Of a stretch of 64,000 nucleotides of DNA, positions 1 through 12,700 are shown piece by piece; position 1 is the first letter of the stretch, and every line of letters starts with the position of its first letter. The DNA comes from Lytechinus pictus (taxonomy: Eukaryota; Echinodermata; Echinoidea; Temnopleuroida; Toxopneustidae): NCBI RefSeq assembly GCF_037042905.1, contig NC_087252.1, forward strand, positions 24,571,401 to 24,635,400, written 5' to 3'. Both the position numbers and the translations under genes were made by a program. Below the pieces are notes generated by a model. It ran no database searches, was not told the origin of the DNA, and saw nothing but the letters and a program-made list of their open reading frames with translations.

Positions 1-533
1 TTGTACTATCTCACCAATATCAATAGCAAGCAAGTATATCACTCTCATGGTTAAAGTATATAAGGTGTTAAGCCCAGAAGAGATTAAGCTTCTTATAAGC
101 TCTGTTTTAATATGACCATTTTAGTTGGGCATCATCTTAAAGCTTTATTTAGCTCTAAATATACTCCCATTTCATTAGTTTCTGATGTGGAATATAAAAC
201 AAATAATCACATTCTCTTTATAGTGAAGACAATCTATCACTTTGTAGGTGATATGTATATACATGTATGCTATCTTACCTCATCTTTGATTTGCTTCTTG
301 ATCCTCAACTTTTCATTCGTTCCTCATATTTGTTTTCAAAGATAGCAACAATATACAGTTAATCACAAGGAGTAAGATCTTTCTTCTGTAAGTGCAAATG
401 AAAAAGAAGAAAAAATGACTAACGTTTAATTTTCATCTTTGACTAGAAGCAAGTATATTTGGAGCAGAGAAAGGATCAAGTTTGTCTGCATATCTAGATG
501 TATTTTTATATTTTTTCCCCTTTTGCTGAACAG

Positions 534-596
534 GAGCCAACTCCAAGATTAAATCTAGATCTTGATCTTCAAGATATTGGCCAGCTGGGTTACGAG
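534..596 (+). CDS. CEP164: CEP164 exon (1st in window)
   Basis: 63 bp, 21 codons, phase 0 in and out, acceptor ..aacag, donor gtaaag. Encodes an acidic leucine-rich linker reading LNLDLDLQDIGQLGYE. Short and without a diagnostic motif, so it rests mainly on splice signals and frame continuity with the next exon. Confidence 0.75.
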
Positions 597-3500
597 GTAA
601 AGAGTCTTCAAAATGTTTTTTTTTTTCATAATATATATATATATATACCTGTATGAAAATAACGATCCAGATTGCATGTGTTAAAATTGATAAAAAGGGA
701 ATAGTGACATCACCTCTTTAACCCTAAAAGGACTGGGCGAAGCGTCGAGGGGGGCCATCATGCCCCCCCCTCGACGCTTCGCCCGATATTTCCGAAACGC
801 AAAGAGATAGCGCCGCAAAATTTTATGACTTTTTTCTTTAAAGTACCGCGCAACTTTTGAGACCAAATACGCGACATACGGGTATACCACCGGGACGTCA
901 CGTGACTTTTTACGATGCAATGTCATGCCGAAAATGGCTTATTTTTATACTTTGTGTACAAAGTCTATGGGAGATGAAATTCATAAAAGGGTGATTATTT
1001 TTCATTCTAATTGGTCTGCTGAATTGATTTAGGGTTTAATTTAGTTGTAAAATGGTCTGTAATAATTTCCATTGAAAAAAACAATGAAAAACAAAGAAAT
1101 ACATTGACTTTTGCCATTTTTCTTTGTGGAAACCTTTAAATTAGATCAAAAAGATGACATCTGCAAAAAAGAAGAAAATTTGAATTGAAATAGGGTGTTA
1201 AATATGCAAATAGTGTTTTTCACCCCCCGTCGATACGTCTCAAATAGCCCAGTCCTTTTAGGGTTAAAGGGTTAATTTGTAACAACATGCATTGAAATTT
1301 TCCACCAAAATAATGCAAAACTTTCAAATTAGAAACTGTTTCTGATTATGATGATTTTCAATGTTTTATATGTTCTTGAATTCAAAGTGTATGTATTGCA
1401 TTCGTATTACAGGGTAAGATCACAATAAGTGCAAATTTTTTAAAAACGTTATATTCAATGTGAATGCTATGTATTTATTTTGATGACAGGAATCAGAAGC
1501 AAGCGAACCGGCCTTAAAGCATCTTCACCCTTCTGACGATGAAAGCGACGAAGATGATGTCAATGTGGTAAGCATTGTGCTGCTGATGATGAAGGTGGTG
1601 ATGATGATGATGATGGGGATGAAAATGGTGGCAATTGTGATGATGATGATGATGGTGATGATAAAGAAGAAGATGATTGTGGTGGTCATAATGATAATGA
1701 GAATGGTAATGATGATAGCGATGGTGATGATTATGACGATGGTGGTGATGATGATTAAGAAGATGAAAATAATGATGACAAAGATGAATTTGATGGTGAT
1801 TGTGATGATGGTGATGGTGATGGTGATGATGATGAAATGACGATGGTGATTAAGTTGATGATAATGATGATAATGGTTGTGATTATGATGATCTCAACTC
1901 TCGATTCATACAAAACTTCTCTACCTTGTATTAATATGTATCGTGTATTTTCTCCCATTCTTATTATCGAGGACCAAGATGAAAACCAGCTGTTACTGAT
2001 CCTATTATCCTGGCTTTTTTTATATTAATAAATGAATTAAAAGACTAATAATTTACATCACATTTCTCTTTGCCCATACATCTAAATTTTTACCAGGTGG
2101 GTGTTTCATAAAGCAGTTTATACAGCTGTGAATGACTTTGCACACGATTGGTGAGCCTTTCTTGGAAGCTAAATGAACACCAATGAAAATTTGAGGTATA
2201 TCATACACCATGAGAAAGGGTCACCAGTCTTGCATAAAGTTGTGCATAACTTATTAAGATCTTTATGAAACAGCTTCCTTTTTCTAAGTTTTTAGGGGTA
2301 TTAAAGTAATTGCAGAATGATTTATTTTGTTTGTTTGTTTGTTTATGTATCGTTTTTTAATTGTTTATATATCATATATTTTTCGTCTTTGTGTATATTT
2401 ACATGTATTGTTAAAGCCATTGGAAACCAAATTTCTTTGTATGCATACATTGACCAATAAAATAATCTTGAGTCTTGAAACCGAAAATCTTGATTGAAAT
2501 TCCTTTGATTCAATCTCACAGGACTTTGGTATTGATGCCAATCTCTCCAAGCGTCTCGGTCTAATGGACGCAGATAGCCTCATGCCAGCTACCAGTCCAG
2601 ATCCACCTAAATCAAGGGTAGGTTTCTGCAAAAGAAAAAAAAAGTTTGAGAAACTTGATAAAATTCTGATACAGGTAGTGATGGTGTTTTTCCCTTTACC
2701 GGTTTACAAGTAAAAACATAAAATCTGTTTTGGTTCTGTACTTTTCATGTGAAAATTCATGGAATTTACCTTTGCAAAATGGAATTCATGTGTTTGCTAT
2801 GTACACTTTGCTGTATATTAGAAATGACTGAACTGTGGTTCTGACTACGCAAATCAAATGAATGAATCATATTTTTTTTCTGTTGAATTACCAAGTTTGT
2901 AAGAAAAACCTGTTGTATTTCATATAGGTTTCTATCTGTGAAAGTTACTATTGGAATACTGATTCTCAATGAATTTGTCATCAACAGGATTAACAAACTG
3001 TATGAATGTATGTCATAGTTTATTTCATTATCAATGAAAAAATTAATGCAAATACATGTATGTATCATATTTACATAAAGTTTCATTGCATTGTTGAGGT
3101 ATAACTAATAACAATGGTTTATAAATAATTGTAATGAATTGTTGGTTGCCAGATGTACTTTCAATTTAAAATGGAAATATTTATGTTCCTTTCATGAAAT
3201 ACACATTGAAAGAGATAACATACTATTTGCAAATGTGTGGATTGTTTTTGTGTTTGTGTTAGTCTCCAATATATTTTTGATTTTTTTTTCCCCTTCTCAG
3301 TTTTTAAAGAGTTCAAAAAAGGAAGCAGAGAAAGGGCCATCCTCTAGACCGCCTTTGTCCCTGGAATCTTCATTAGACAGCCCTCGGGTACCAGATCTAG
3401 GCTACTCAGGAACAAAGGTAATGATGAGGGGAACGAGGAGGAAGATGACAGTGATAGTGATGATGATGGTGATGATGATGAGGAGGAGGAGGATGGTGGT

Positions 3501-3730
3501 GATGGTGATGATGAGGATGATGATAACGATAGTGGTAGTTATGGTGGTGGTGGTGATGATGATGATAATGATGGCAATTACAAAGGTGATGATGATAAGG
3601 ATGATAATGATGATGTCGATAGTGATAGTGATGATGATGTTCATGATGACGATGATAAGGATGATACTGATGATGTCAATGGTGATGTTGATGATGATGG
3701 TGTTGGTGTTGGTGATGGTGATGATGATGG

Positions 3731-3761
<31 letters not shown>

Positions 3762-6700
3762 GATGGTGTTGGTGATATTGTGGTGATGATGATGTTGATG
3801 GTGTTGGTGATGGTGATGATGATCATGATGATCATGATGGTGATGATGATGGTTATGGTGATTATGCTACTGATGCTGCTGCTGATGATGCTAGTCATGA
3901 CATCGCTAGTGATGAAACAAAAATTAATTTTGAATGTAATAATAATTATGATGATGGTGGTGTAGGTAATGAAGATTATGAGGATAACACAATTTTCAAG
4001 CTGAAGATGGTGATTTTAATCAATTTTTTTTCTTTCTTCTCAGATGGGTGGTGGCACGTTCCCCTCTCTTGGTTCCTTGGCACCATCCTCTGCAGCTCAT
4101 CTTCCAAAACTCGACAATGAGAAACTTCAGAGAGAAGCTAGAGAAGAAGAAGAGAAACTCAGGGCTAGCATGGAGCAAAGTTTACAGTCAAAGTAAGTGT
4201 TTATCTTTTCATATCCTTTCATTTCCAGAATGAAATAAGTAAAAGATACTATGTAAAAAGATGTATCTTGATGTTGGTTTTATTTTCATTACCTCTGTCA
4301 CTGTTTCTCTTGATCTTTGAATCTTTTCTTTGAAAAATAATAAAACTATGGACCCTGGGTAGCCACTTCAGATCCGAAATCTATTCTCCCAGCTTGCCCT
4401 GCTTAACATGATAATGTTATTATTACACCAGCCTGAGCTGGGCTTCCTACAGTAGGTGCTCAAGTTGAAGGGATTTCTTCCTACCGGGTACCCATTTACT
4501 ACACCTTGGAGGAGAATGGCAAATGTCATATTTTCTGATCATATTTTACTTTCAGGAGAGTAGATATGGAGAAAGATCTGAAAAGGAGCTTGAAGCCGAG
4601 GAGACGACACTACGTAAGGCAGCAGGAGAAAAGACTAAAGCTGATAGGTCTATGATAGTTGTGCCAGTGTTCATCTTTTGTATGATTTTTCATATTCAGG
4701 AGAGCTGAGATGGAGAAGGATTTTGAGAAGGAGCTTGAAGCGGAGGAGGCGACACTACGCAAGGAGCAGGAGAAAGGCTAAAGCAGAAGCTGATATGTCT
4801 GTAATTGTGCTAGTCTTCATCTTTCAAATAATTCTTCATTTACAGGAGAGCAGAGATGGTGAAAGATTTTGAGAAGGAGCTTGAAGCGGAGGAGGCGACA
4901 CTACGCAAGGAGCAGGAGAAAGGCTAAAGCAGAAGCTGATATGTCTGTAATTGCGCTAGTCTTCATCTTTCAAATAATTCTTCATTTACAGGAGAGCAGA
5001 GATGGTGAAAGATTTTGAGAAGGAGCTTGAAGCGGAGGAGGCGACAATACGCAAGGAGCAGGAGAAAGGCTAAAGCAGAAGCTGATATGTCTGTAATTGC
5101 GCTAGTCTTCATCTTTCATATAATTCTTCACTTACAGGAGAGCAGAGATGGAGAAAGATTTTGAGAAGGAGCTTGAAGCGGAGGAGGCGACACTATGCAA
5201 GGAGCAGGAGAAAGGCTAAAGCAGAAGCTGATATGTCTGTAATTGCGCTAGTCTTCATCTTTCATATAATTCTTCACTTACAGGAGAGCAGAGATGGAGA
5301 AAGATTTTGAGAAGGAGCTTGAAGCGGAGGAGGCGACACTACGCAAGGAGCAGGAGAAAGGCTAAAGCAGGAGCTGATATGTCTTTAATTGTGCTAGTCT
5401 TCATCTTTCATATAATTCTTCATTTACAGGAGAGCAGAGATGGAGAACGATTTTGAGAAGGAGCTTGAAGCGGAGGAGGCGACACTGCGCAAGGAGCAGG
5501 AGAAATCCCTGAAGCTGATGAGGGAGCGTCTGGAGAAGGAGCTGGAGGATGCCAAGCTGGAGCTCCTGGAGGACAAAGAGGATCATCTACGGCAGCTTAA
5601 AGAGGAAGCTCATAAGGAGGAGGAGAAGGAAGAGGAGGCATTGGAAAAGGAGAAGGCCAAGAGTATCAGGTTAGATTTAGAATTATTTATGAAAGTTTCT
5701 CTTAAAAAAAAAAATCATTTTTGCCCATTGTAATGAGGCGTTGCATAATGTTGGAATCAATAGCAAGTATATTTTGTATCCAAAAAGTAATCATACTCTA
5801 CGTCTGGCAATCCAATTGCGAATTGGCACTTGATTGCTACTCTGCTTATTGCAACAATGCGTGTACATTGATGATTCCTAGTTAAAATTGATCTATCGAT
5901 CATAAAATTGCAACAAAAATTTGCTATTGATTGCAAATATTTTATTGCAACACAAGAATGACAGTGAGGAGGATGTAGTGAAGTGAAACCTGCATGTGAA
6001 GACCACTGAAAGCTAAATGTAAATATGAAAGAACAATTCTGATTGGGTTCTGGTCTGTGTTGTGAGCAAAATGTACATGGAATGATGATCTCGATTGGCC
6101 AAATCCATCTGCTTGGCTTTCATCGTGTCTGCAGAAGCTACATGTATATCATCACTTTTTCAAAGATAAAGTGCTGTTTTAAAAGTAAAAGAAAGTAGTT
6201 GCAGCAAATAATTATTTCATGAGGAAGTCTTTAAAATCAAGGTTAATTGATACCATATTATCATAGACCTAGATCTGTTACATTTAAATAAACTTATCTT
6301 TGTGAAATCATGAAATCTTAGCTGAAAACGGATAATTCTGATGATCACCAACCTAAAAAGGCATATGTGGGACAGTGTAATAATATTGCTTGGAAAGATA
6401 CCAGAAATTTTATGGAATTCTGTGCTTATATTGTTCATTTCTCAGCATGCAATTACACATTCTTTCCCAGAGTCTTTTGGCACATATTTTTTTATTAATA
6501 CAAACACTGGGGTGGTCATTTATTGGATTCTGTGTGAACCCATTTTGAGACTGTTACCACAACTGGCATTTATCTTTAAGCTTTATTATTCTAAATGATA
6601 TCTAAATTAAATGCTTGACTCTAATTACTTGATTTTTCCTTTGTTAGTGATCTGAGGAAGAGGGTAAAAGAGGAGACGGAGGAGGAGGAAGCAATGTTGA

Positions 6701-9700
6701 TGGAAGGAAAGTCAGATGCCCTCCGGAAGCTGAAAGAGACCATCAAGAAAGAACAACAGACTGAAGAGGATAAAATCAGGTTGGTTAGAGCATCTCAAAG
6801 ATAATTTGATGGTGGCTGCCTATGTTTACTCTCTGTGTGCGACAAGGAAAATTGGAAGATACTCATTAATAATAATGATAATACATATGATTTATGTAGC
6901 GTCTTTTCCATTTTGATTAAATGCTCAAGGCGCTTAGAAGATAGCAAAACATAAAAGTAAAGAGAACTAAGAGAAGTACAAGAAAGGGTAAATTACAAAT
7001 GAGGAAAAATGTCTGTCTTCAAACCTAGTTCCTGCTGGTGAACAAATGCAATTTTAGGTGGCCCTTAAAGGATGTTGCAGAGTTCTTCAGCTCCTGTGGT
7101 AGTGAATTCCACAGGGCTGGTCTGGCATGAGCAAAGGCTCGATCGCCCCAGGATTCAAAGCTGTTGTGAGTAAAGAGAGGCCAATTCATGCCGACTGTTG
7201 AAATACAATTTCAAGAAGTTTGAATATCAAGTTATCTTTCACTGGGAACCTACATGTATGTGGAAAATCGGTGCAATATTATTTTTCAATCATCTTACAG
7301 GGAAGCGAAGGACAAGGCATTGAAGAGTCTCAGGGATGAGGTTAGGGAGCTCCGAGAGAAAGAAGAGGAGAAACTGGAAGAAGAGAAGAAGAAGGTGATG
7401 GATAGGATTAAGAAGGAGGCGGCGTCTTACCAGGAGGAGAAGATGGCCGATTTGAAGAAGGGACATGAAATGGTGAGTCTAAAAAAATAATACATATGAT
7501 CGGGGGCCCGTAACACAAAAGGTTAGCAATCAATTGTACACTTGATTTTAACGATTGATTGTACATTGTAGTCAATGGAATCAATCATAGAAAAATGTTC
7601 TACGATCATTGCTTAGCTTTGTGTTACGAGCCCCTGGGCTCCGTAACACAAAGATTTACGATGAATTGCAAATATGAAAGAAGCGCACTGATTGGTTCTT
7701 GGACATTATTTTGAACCAAATGAGCATGTAACATTGATATTGTTTGGTCAGTTCATTTAGCGATTGATCGCTAATCTTTGTGTTACGGAGCCTAGTAGAG
7801 GAAATACATGATGGCGACGGGCGATTTCGCCCTCATGACAGCCAAAATCACTTTCATACTTGCGAAAGGGAATGCTTTGGACTGACCATCTTTTCTATAG
7901 TTGCCCCAATATCTGCCCCATCATTATTCAAGAACATAAAGAAGAAATTCTACATGCATGAGAATAAAGCTCTAAATAAATCTCACTGGGAAAAAAAGTA
8001 GCCCTTGAAATTAAATTAATAGCCCCCAAATTGCAGCCATCACCCCAAAATATGGCAAAAGTCATTACCTACATGTACACTGCATATGATGAATCAGTAA
8101 CTTCAGGTTTTTTTTAATTTATTTATATATTTGATTATCAATTCATATCAGTTCACATTATAAACTACCAAATACAAAAGACATTCTCTTTGTTATACAG
8201 TGCGTATCAAAAAAAAGTGTACACTTTGAAAAAGCCCTGGAAATTAAAAAATATACGACATGTGGGTAATCTTTCACATATAATCTTGGGTTTGGGTCTC
8301 ATCTTTCTAATGAAAGTAAAAGTTTTGAAAGAAAGTTACACTTGAGTGAGCACTGTCCATTTTTGTAAAGCTCACAGAAATCTGTTTGCGCAGAAATGCT
8401 TGTTTTCACGCTGTGTCAAGGGGAAAGGGCGAAATCAAACTTACCCTGCGAAACATTTCTCATACATTTCCCTTGCACTTTTAGTCAATTGAAATAAAAC
8501 GGATACATTCAAGCATTTTGTAACAATTTTGCCTCCCGAATCAAAATTTCAACACTTAGTAAGCACAACCTTGATCTGAGGACAACTGAATCTGAACAAA
8601 AGTTTAGACATCAGACATCTCCAGCAAGTTTTTATCATTTAAAGTGGGTTTACATTTCATTTTCATTTAATACATGTTTCGCCACACTTTTTCCAAGCTT
8701 GACAATGATTAACAAAATGAAAATCAAGCCTAAGCCATTTCATGTAACTCACCGCTCAGTGTAAAGCAGATATCGTCACGATGGCCTCGGTGAGTGGGGT
8801 GGGGGGGGGGGGTTAATGCACTCTTTGAAGTATTTTGGGCAAGGAAGCAAGTTTTAAAAGGTAAAAGATATCTTCAAATCAATTTTACTAGCTAAATTCC
8901 ACATGTTCTTCATGATTAAGGTCTACTTTTATTTGCATAACTTTTTCAAAGTTCTGCGCAAATCATTTTTCACTAACTTTGAACTTTCTAGTGTTAGTAA
9001 GTAATTGTTATAATTAGTAATAGTTATAGTACTGTTCCTTATATATTATATGTTATTGCCCAAAACCCAGTAAAACTCCTCGTGGATCAAAATACTACCC
9101 CAATTTTTGGCCAGTGCTCGTGAAAGTTGGCAGCAACATTGGTCTTTGGCTGAAAAACACATTATTCCCTTTTCCAAATGTGTTTGAAATTGTGTTGCCA
9201 TGGTAAAAGCATGTTATTGCCCAAAACCCTGCAAAACTACTTCCCCAGATTTTTTTACCATTGATCTTGAAATTTGGCGCAAACATTCATCTTGGGTAAG
9301 GACATGCAAGATTTACTTTCCAAGTGTGATGGAAAATGGGTTGCAATGGTAACGACATAGGGTGGGGGTATGAATCACCTTCAGTGATGTTTCTTAAATA
9401 TGTCATTATTTCACCAGGATTTAGACAAGCTGAAAGAAAAGCTCAAATCCGAGCAGCAATCTTCACTGGATGAGCTGAAGAAGACTTTTGAAGAGGAGAT
9501 TGAGAAAAAGAAGATCGAAGCTAGTCAAAAACACAAGAGGGTATGTACCTAATACATGTAGGTAGTCACTCACATTCATGCTACATGTATATGGGGTAAA
9601 CAAATGAACAGATGTGTGGGATAGCATAAGTGTGCAGTTTCCTTTGAATAGATTTTCTTTCATTTACTTTCATCATGATTTCATTTTGATAAGCTTATTA

Positions 9701-12700
9701 AATTCAGCTCTTCAACTTATATTTGTTTATGTACCTAGCGCTTAGAAACAATGTAATTTAGGCCGTTTATAATTATTATGTTATTATTATTATGTCCGCC
9801 TGTTTCATTGTTTGTCTAGGATATGGATGATATTCTATCTAATCTACGGGAATCTCAGGAAGAAGAGAGAAGGAGAGAGGAAGAGAAACTGAGACTAAGC
9901 CGTGACAATCAAGCTGCTATTAGAGATATGGAGACAGGGGTAAGAGATGTGTCCCGTTTCACAAAGCATTGTTACAGTAACAAATGCACAATTTCTATCA
10001 CAAATTAACCATCAGCCAATCAGATAGAAGGTTTTCAGTAGCTTTTAACTGTTATTGCAAAGTTGTTATTGTTACAAGTTTTGTGAAACTGACCCTTGAT
10101 ACTTTCAGCTGTGCTATTCTTAGCAATTCTAATTTAAACATAAATGCCAGTTCAAGCAAAATGGAATAAAATGACCACACAAATGTCTGTTAAATGTCCA
10201 GTGCCCATGTTCTTGTAAAAATATGTAACAAATGGTTTTTGTAGACAATGAGTAAATGCTGAGAAATTATCAATATAAGACATTCCAACCTGGGGCCCGT
10301 CTTACAAAGAGTTGCAATTGATCTGATCAATTGTAACTATGGAAAGCCAGCAAAGTCAAAATATAAAATGCATGTTAAAAAAATTATAGATATGAATGTA
10401 TATCCATAAATTCATGGATTTCTTGACAATTTGGTGTGTTCTCTGTTTACAAAGGACGTTTTGCAAATTTCCTGTAGAAGAAATTATGATACTGATGGAT
10501 TTCCATAGAGTTATGATTGATTGGATCGATCGTAACTCTTTGTAAGACGGGGCCCAGGTGTCTTTGCTTTCATCATTTTGTTTTGAATACCCAGATGGAT
10601 AGCGTCCTTCAAGAACGTAAACAGGCGTTGAAGGAGGAGCATCAAAAGGAGATGGAGAGGATGAAGAAGGATCAAGAGAAGAAGATACGAGATATGACCA
10701 GGGAGCTCAAAGATGCTGTGAGTTCAAAGGTCAAGGGTGAAACTTTAGACTCGTGTACCCGGGTGTCGCTAATTGGATCTCAAAAGTTGTATAAGACTTG
10801 GACCAAAAAAAGTCAGCGTACTTTCAATTATTTTTTTTATTTTTTTGAATTATTTATTTATTCATTTATTTAATTCTTTTTATTTTAATTTTTTAATATT
10901 TTATTTTATTTATTTATTCATTTATTTATTTTATTTTATTTATTTATTTATTCATTCATTCATTTTATTTATTTATTCATTTTTTTTTTTTTGGGGGGGG
11001 GATTTGGAAATATCGCACGAGGCGTTGGAAGAATCCCCCCCCCCCCATCCTTCAGCATAATTAGTGTAACAATTGAATTGAGGCAATTAATTGATTGAAA
11101 CAGCACAAGATGAGGAAGGAGAAACTGCCAAAAATAGACAAGTTTGCACTGAAATTAGACTGAGGGAAAACATCATGCTTTAAATATTCAATCCTCTTGT
11201 GTTGCTGAAAGTCGGTATTTCCTTTGTAAAAGTTAATCATAGAAAATCAACCCACTGATAAAGTAGCCTGGAAAAAGTTGACATTTCAACTGATGTATCT
11301 GTCTGATTCTAGGAACAAGATGAGAAGAAAACATTGCAGAAAGAGCACGAGACGGAGAAGGAGAAACTGGCAAAAATCCACAAATCCGCGCTGAAAGTGT
11401 TGAAAGAAGAGTTTGAGCAGAAGAAAGAGGTTTTACACAGCAGCCATGAAGATGAGGAAAGGGCCTTGAAGGAGGTAAAGGACTTGATTATTTCTTTGAC
11501 ATTATGTGTTATGCTGAAATTAACAGAGCTCTGCATATACATGTATAATTGGACATTGTTGACTATTATTAAATATATTATGAAACAGGCCTCAGAATCA
11601 ATCTTTCAATGATGAAGTTTTATAATAAAAAAATTGATAAATTGATAAAAAATACCTTGGGATCCCCTAGAAAGGTGTTGCCAGTGTTTTACCTGACCGA
11701 GTCCTGTTTTCATGACAGTTACCATAGTAACAGTCATGTGTCTGTGCCTCTCAGCAGATCTAAATGAAGGAAAGTTGTCAAATCTGACAAACTTGTCAGA
11801 CAACAAATGTTGATGAAACCCTTTCCTGGGAGGCGTTTCAAGGGGAGGAGGGTTTCAACATTTTTGTCCGACAAGTTCTCAGGTCTGACAACTTTCCTTG
11901 ATTATGATGGGCTGAGAAGCACTGTTACCATAGTAACTGTTTGGATAAAACAGTACTTGTCAGATAAAACGTCTAACAGTTATTTCATGAAATGCTCCAA
12001 TGAAAGGACGTTTTATCAGACAAGTCTTGTTTTATCCGTCAGTTACCATAGTAACAGTGCTTCTCAACCAACCAAAATCTAGGATAGTTGTCAACTTGTC
12101 AGATGAAAAACTTGATGAAACACTCTCCTGGGGCCCGTTTCAAAAAGGACTTGCAACTGTTGTAACTTTGCCATTATGGCAACTACCATGGAAACCTTGA
12201 TTCTGATTGGCTGCTGAGTCCTGTTACCATGGTAGTTGCAAGTCCTTTATGAAACGGGCCCCTGAACAATGATAAGATACTGATTAGAAACATTTACTTG
12301 TCCTGCAGGTCAGCGAATCTCTGAGTGAGCGGAAGAAGGTCCTTGAGAGGCAGAACAAGGAACTTGAGAGAGAAGAAGAGAAGATTGCGAGGAGAAGAGC
12401 CAAACTGGAGGAAGAGAAAGAGAGACTGCAGCACGATCAAGAGGTAACATCAGTGACTTACAATGTACCACTTTAATTATACATGTACATTTGTCTTGTG
12501 TATTTTGCTTGCCATATCTTCATATCTCTTTGTCTAGTGTATTATGTCTCTTTGTACTCTCTTCTGAAATGAACCTTTCACAAAGCTCAAGATGAGCATT
12601 TTACTTTTCATGCAGTGGGGTCCAAGTTGGTATCAAAGGCCCGAATTCACAAAGATGGTTTTGAAAACCACCATTTGAACCTATGATTTATGCAGATTTC

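Noticed and set aside
4700..5400. Each 146-bp copy as an additional CEP164 exon
   Set aside because: Copies read in frame to a stop after GEKG or are frameshifted, and none has a donor comparable with the real exon.
8196..8230. Tc1/mariner-like element starting acagtgcgtatcaaaa
   Set aside because: Only one terminus was found; no inverted partner or TA duplication within the next kilobases.
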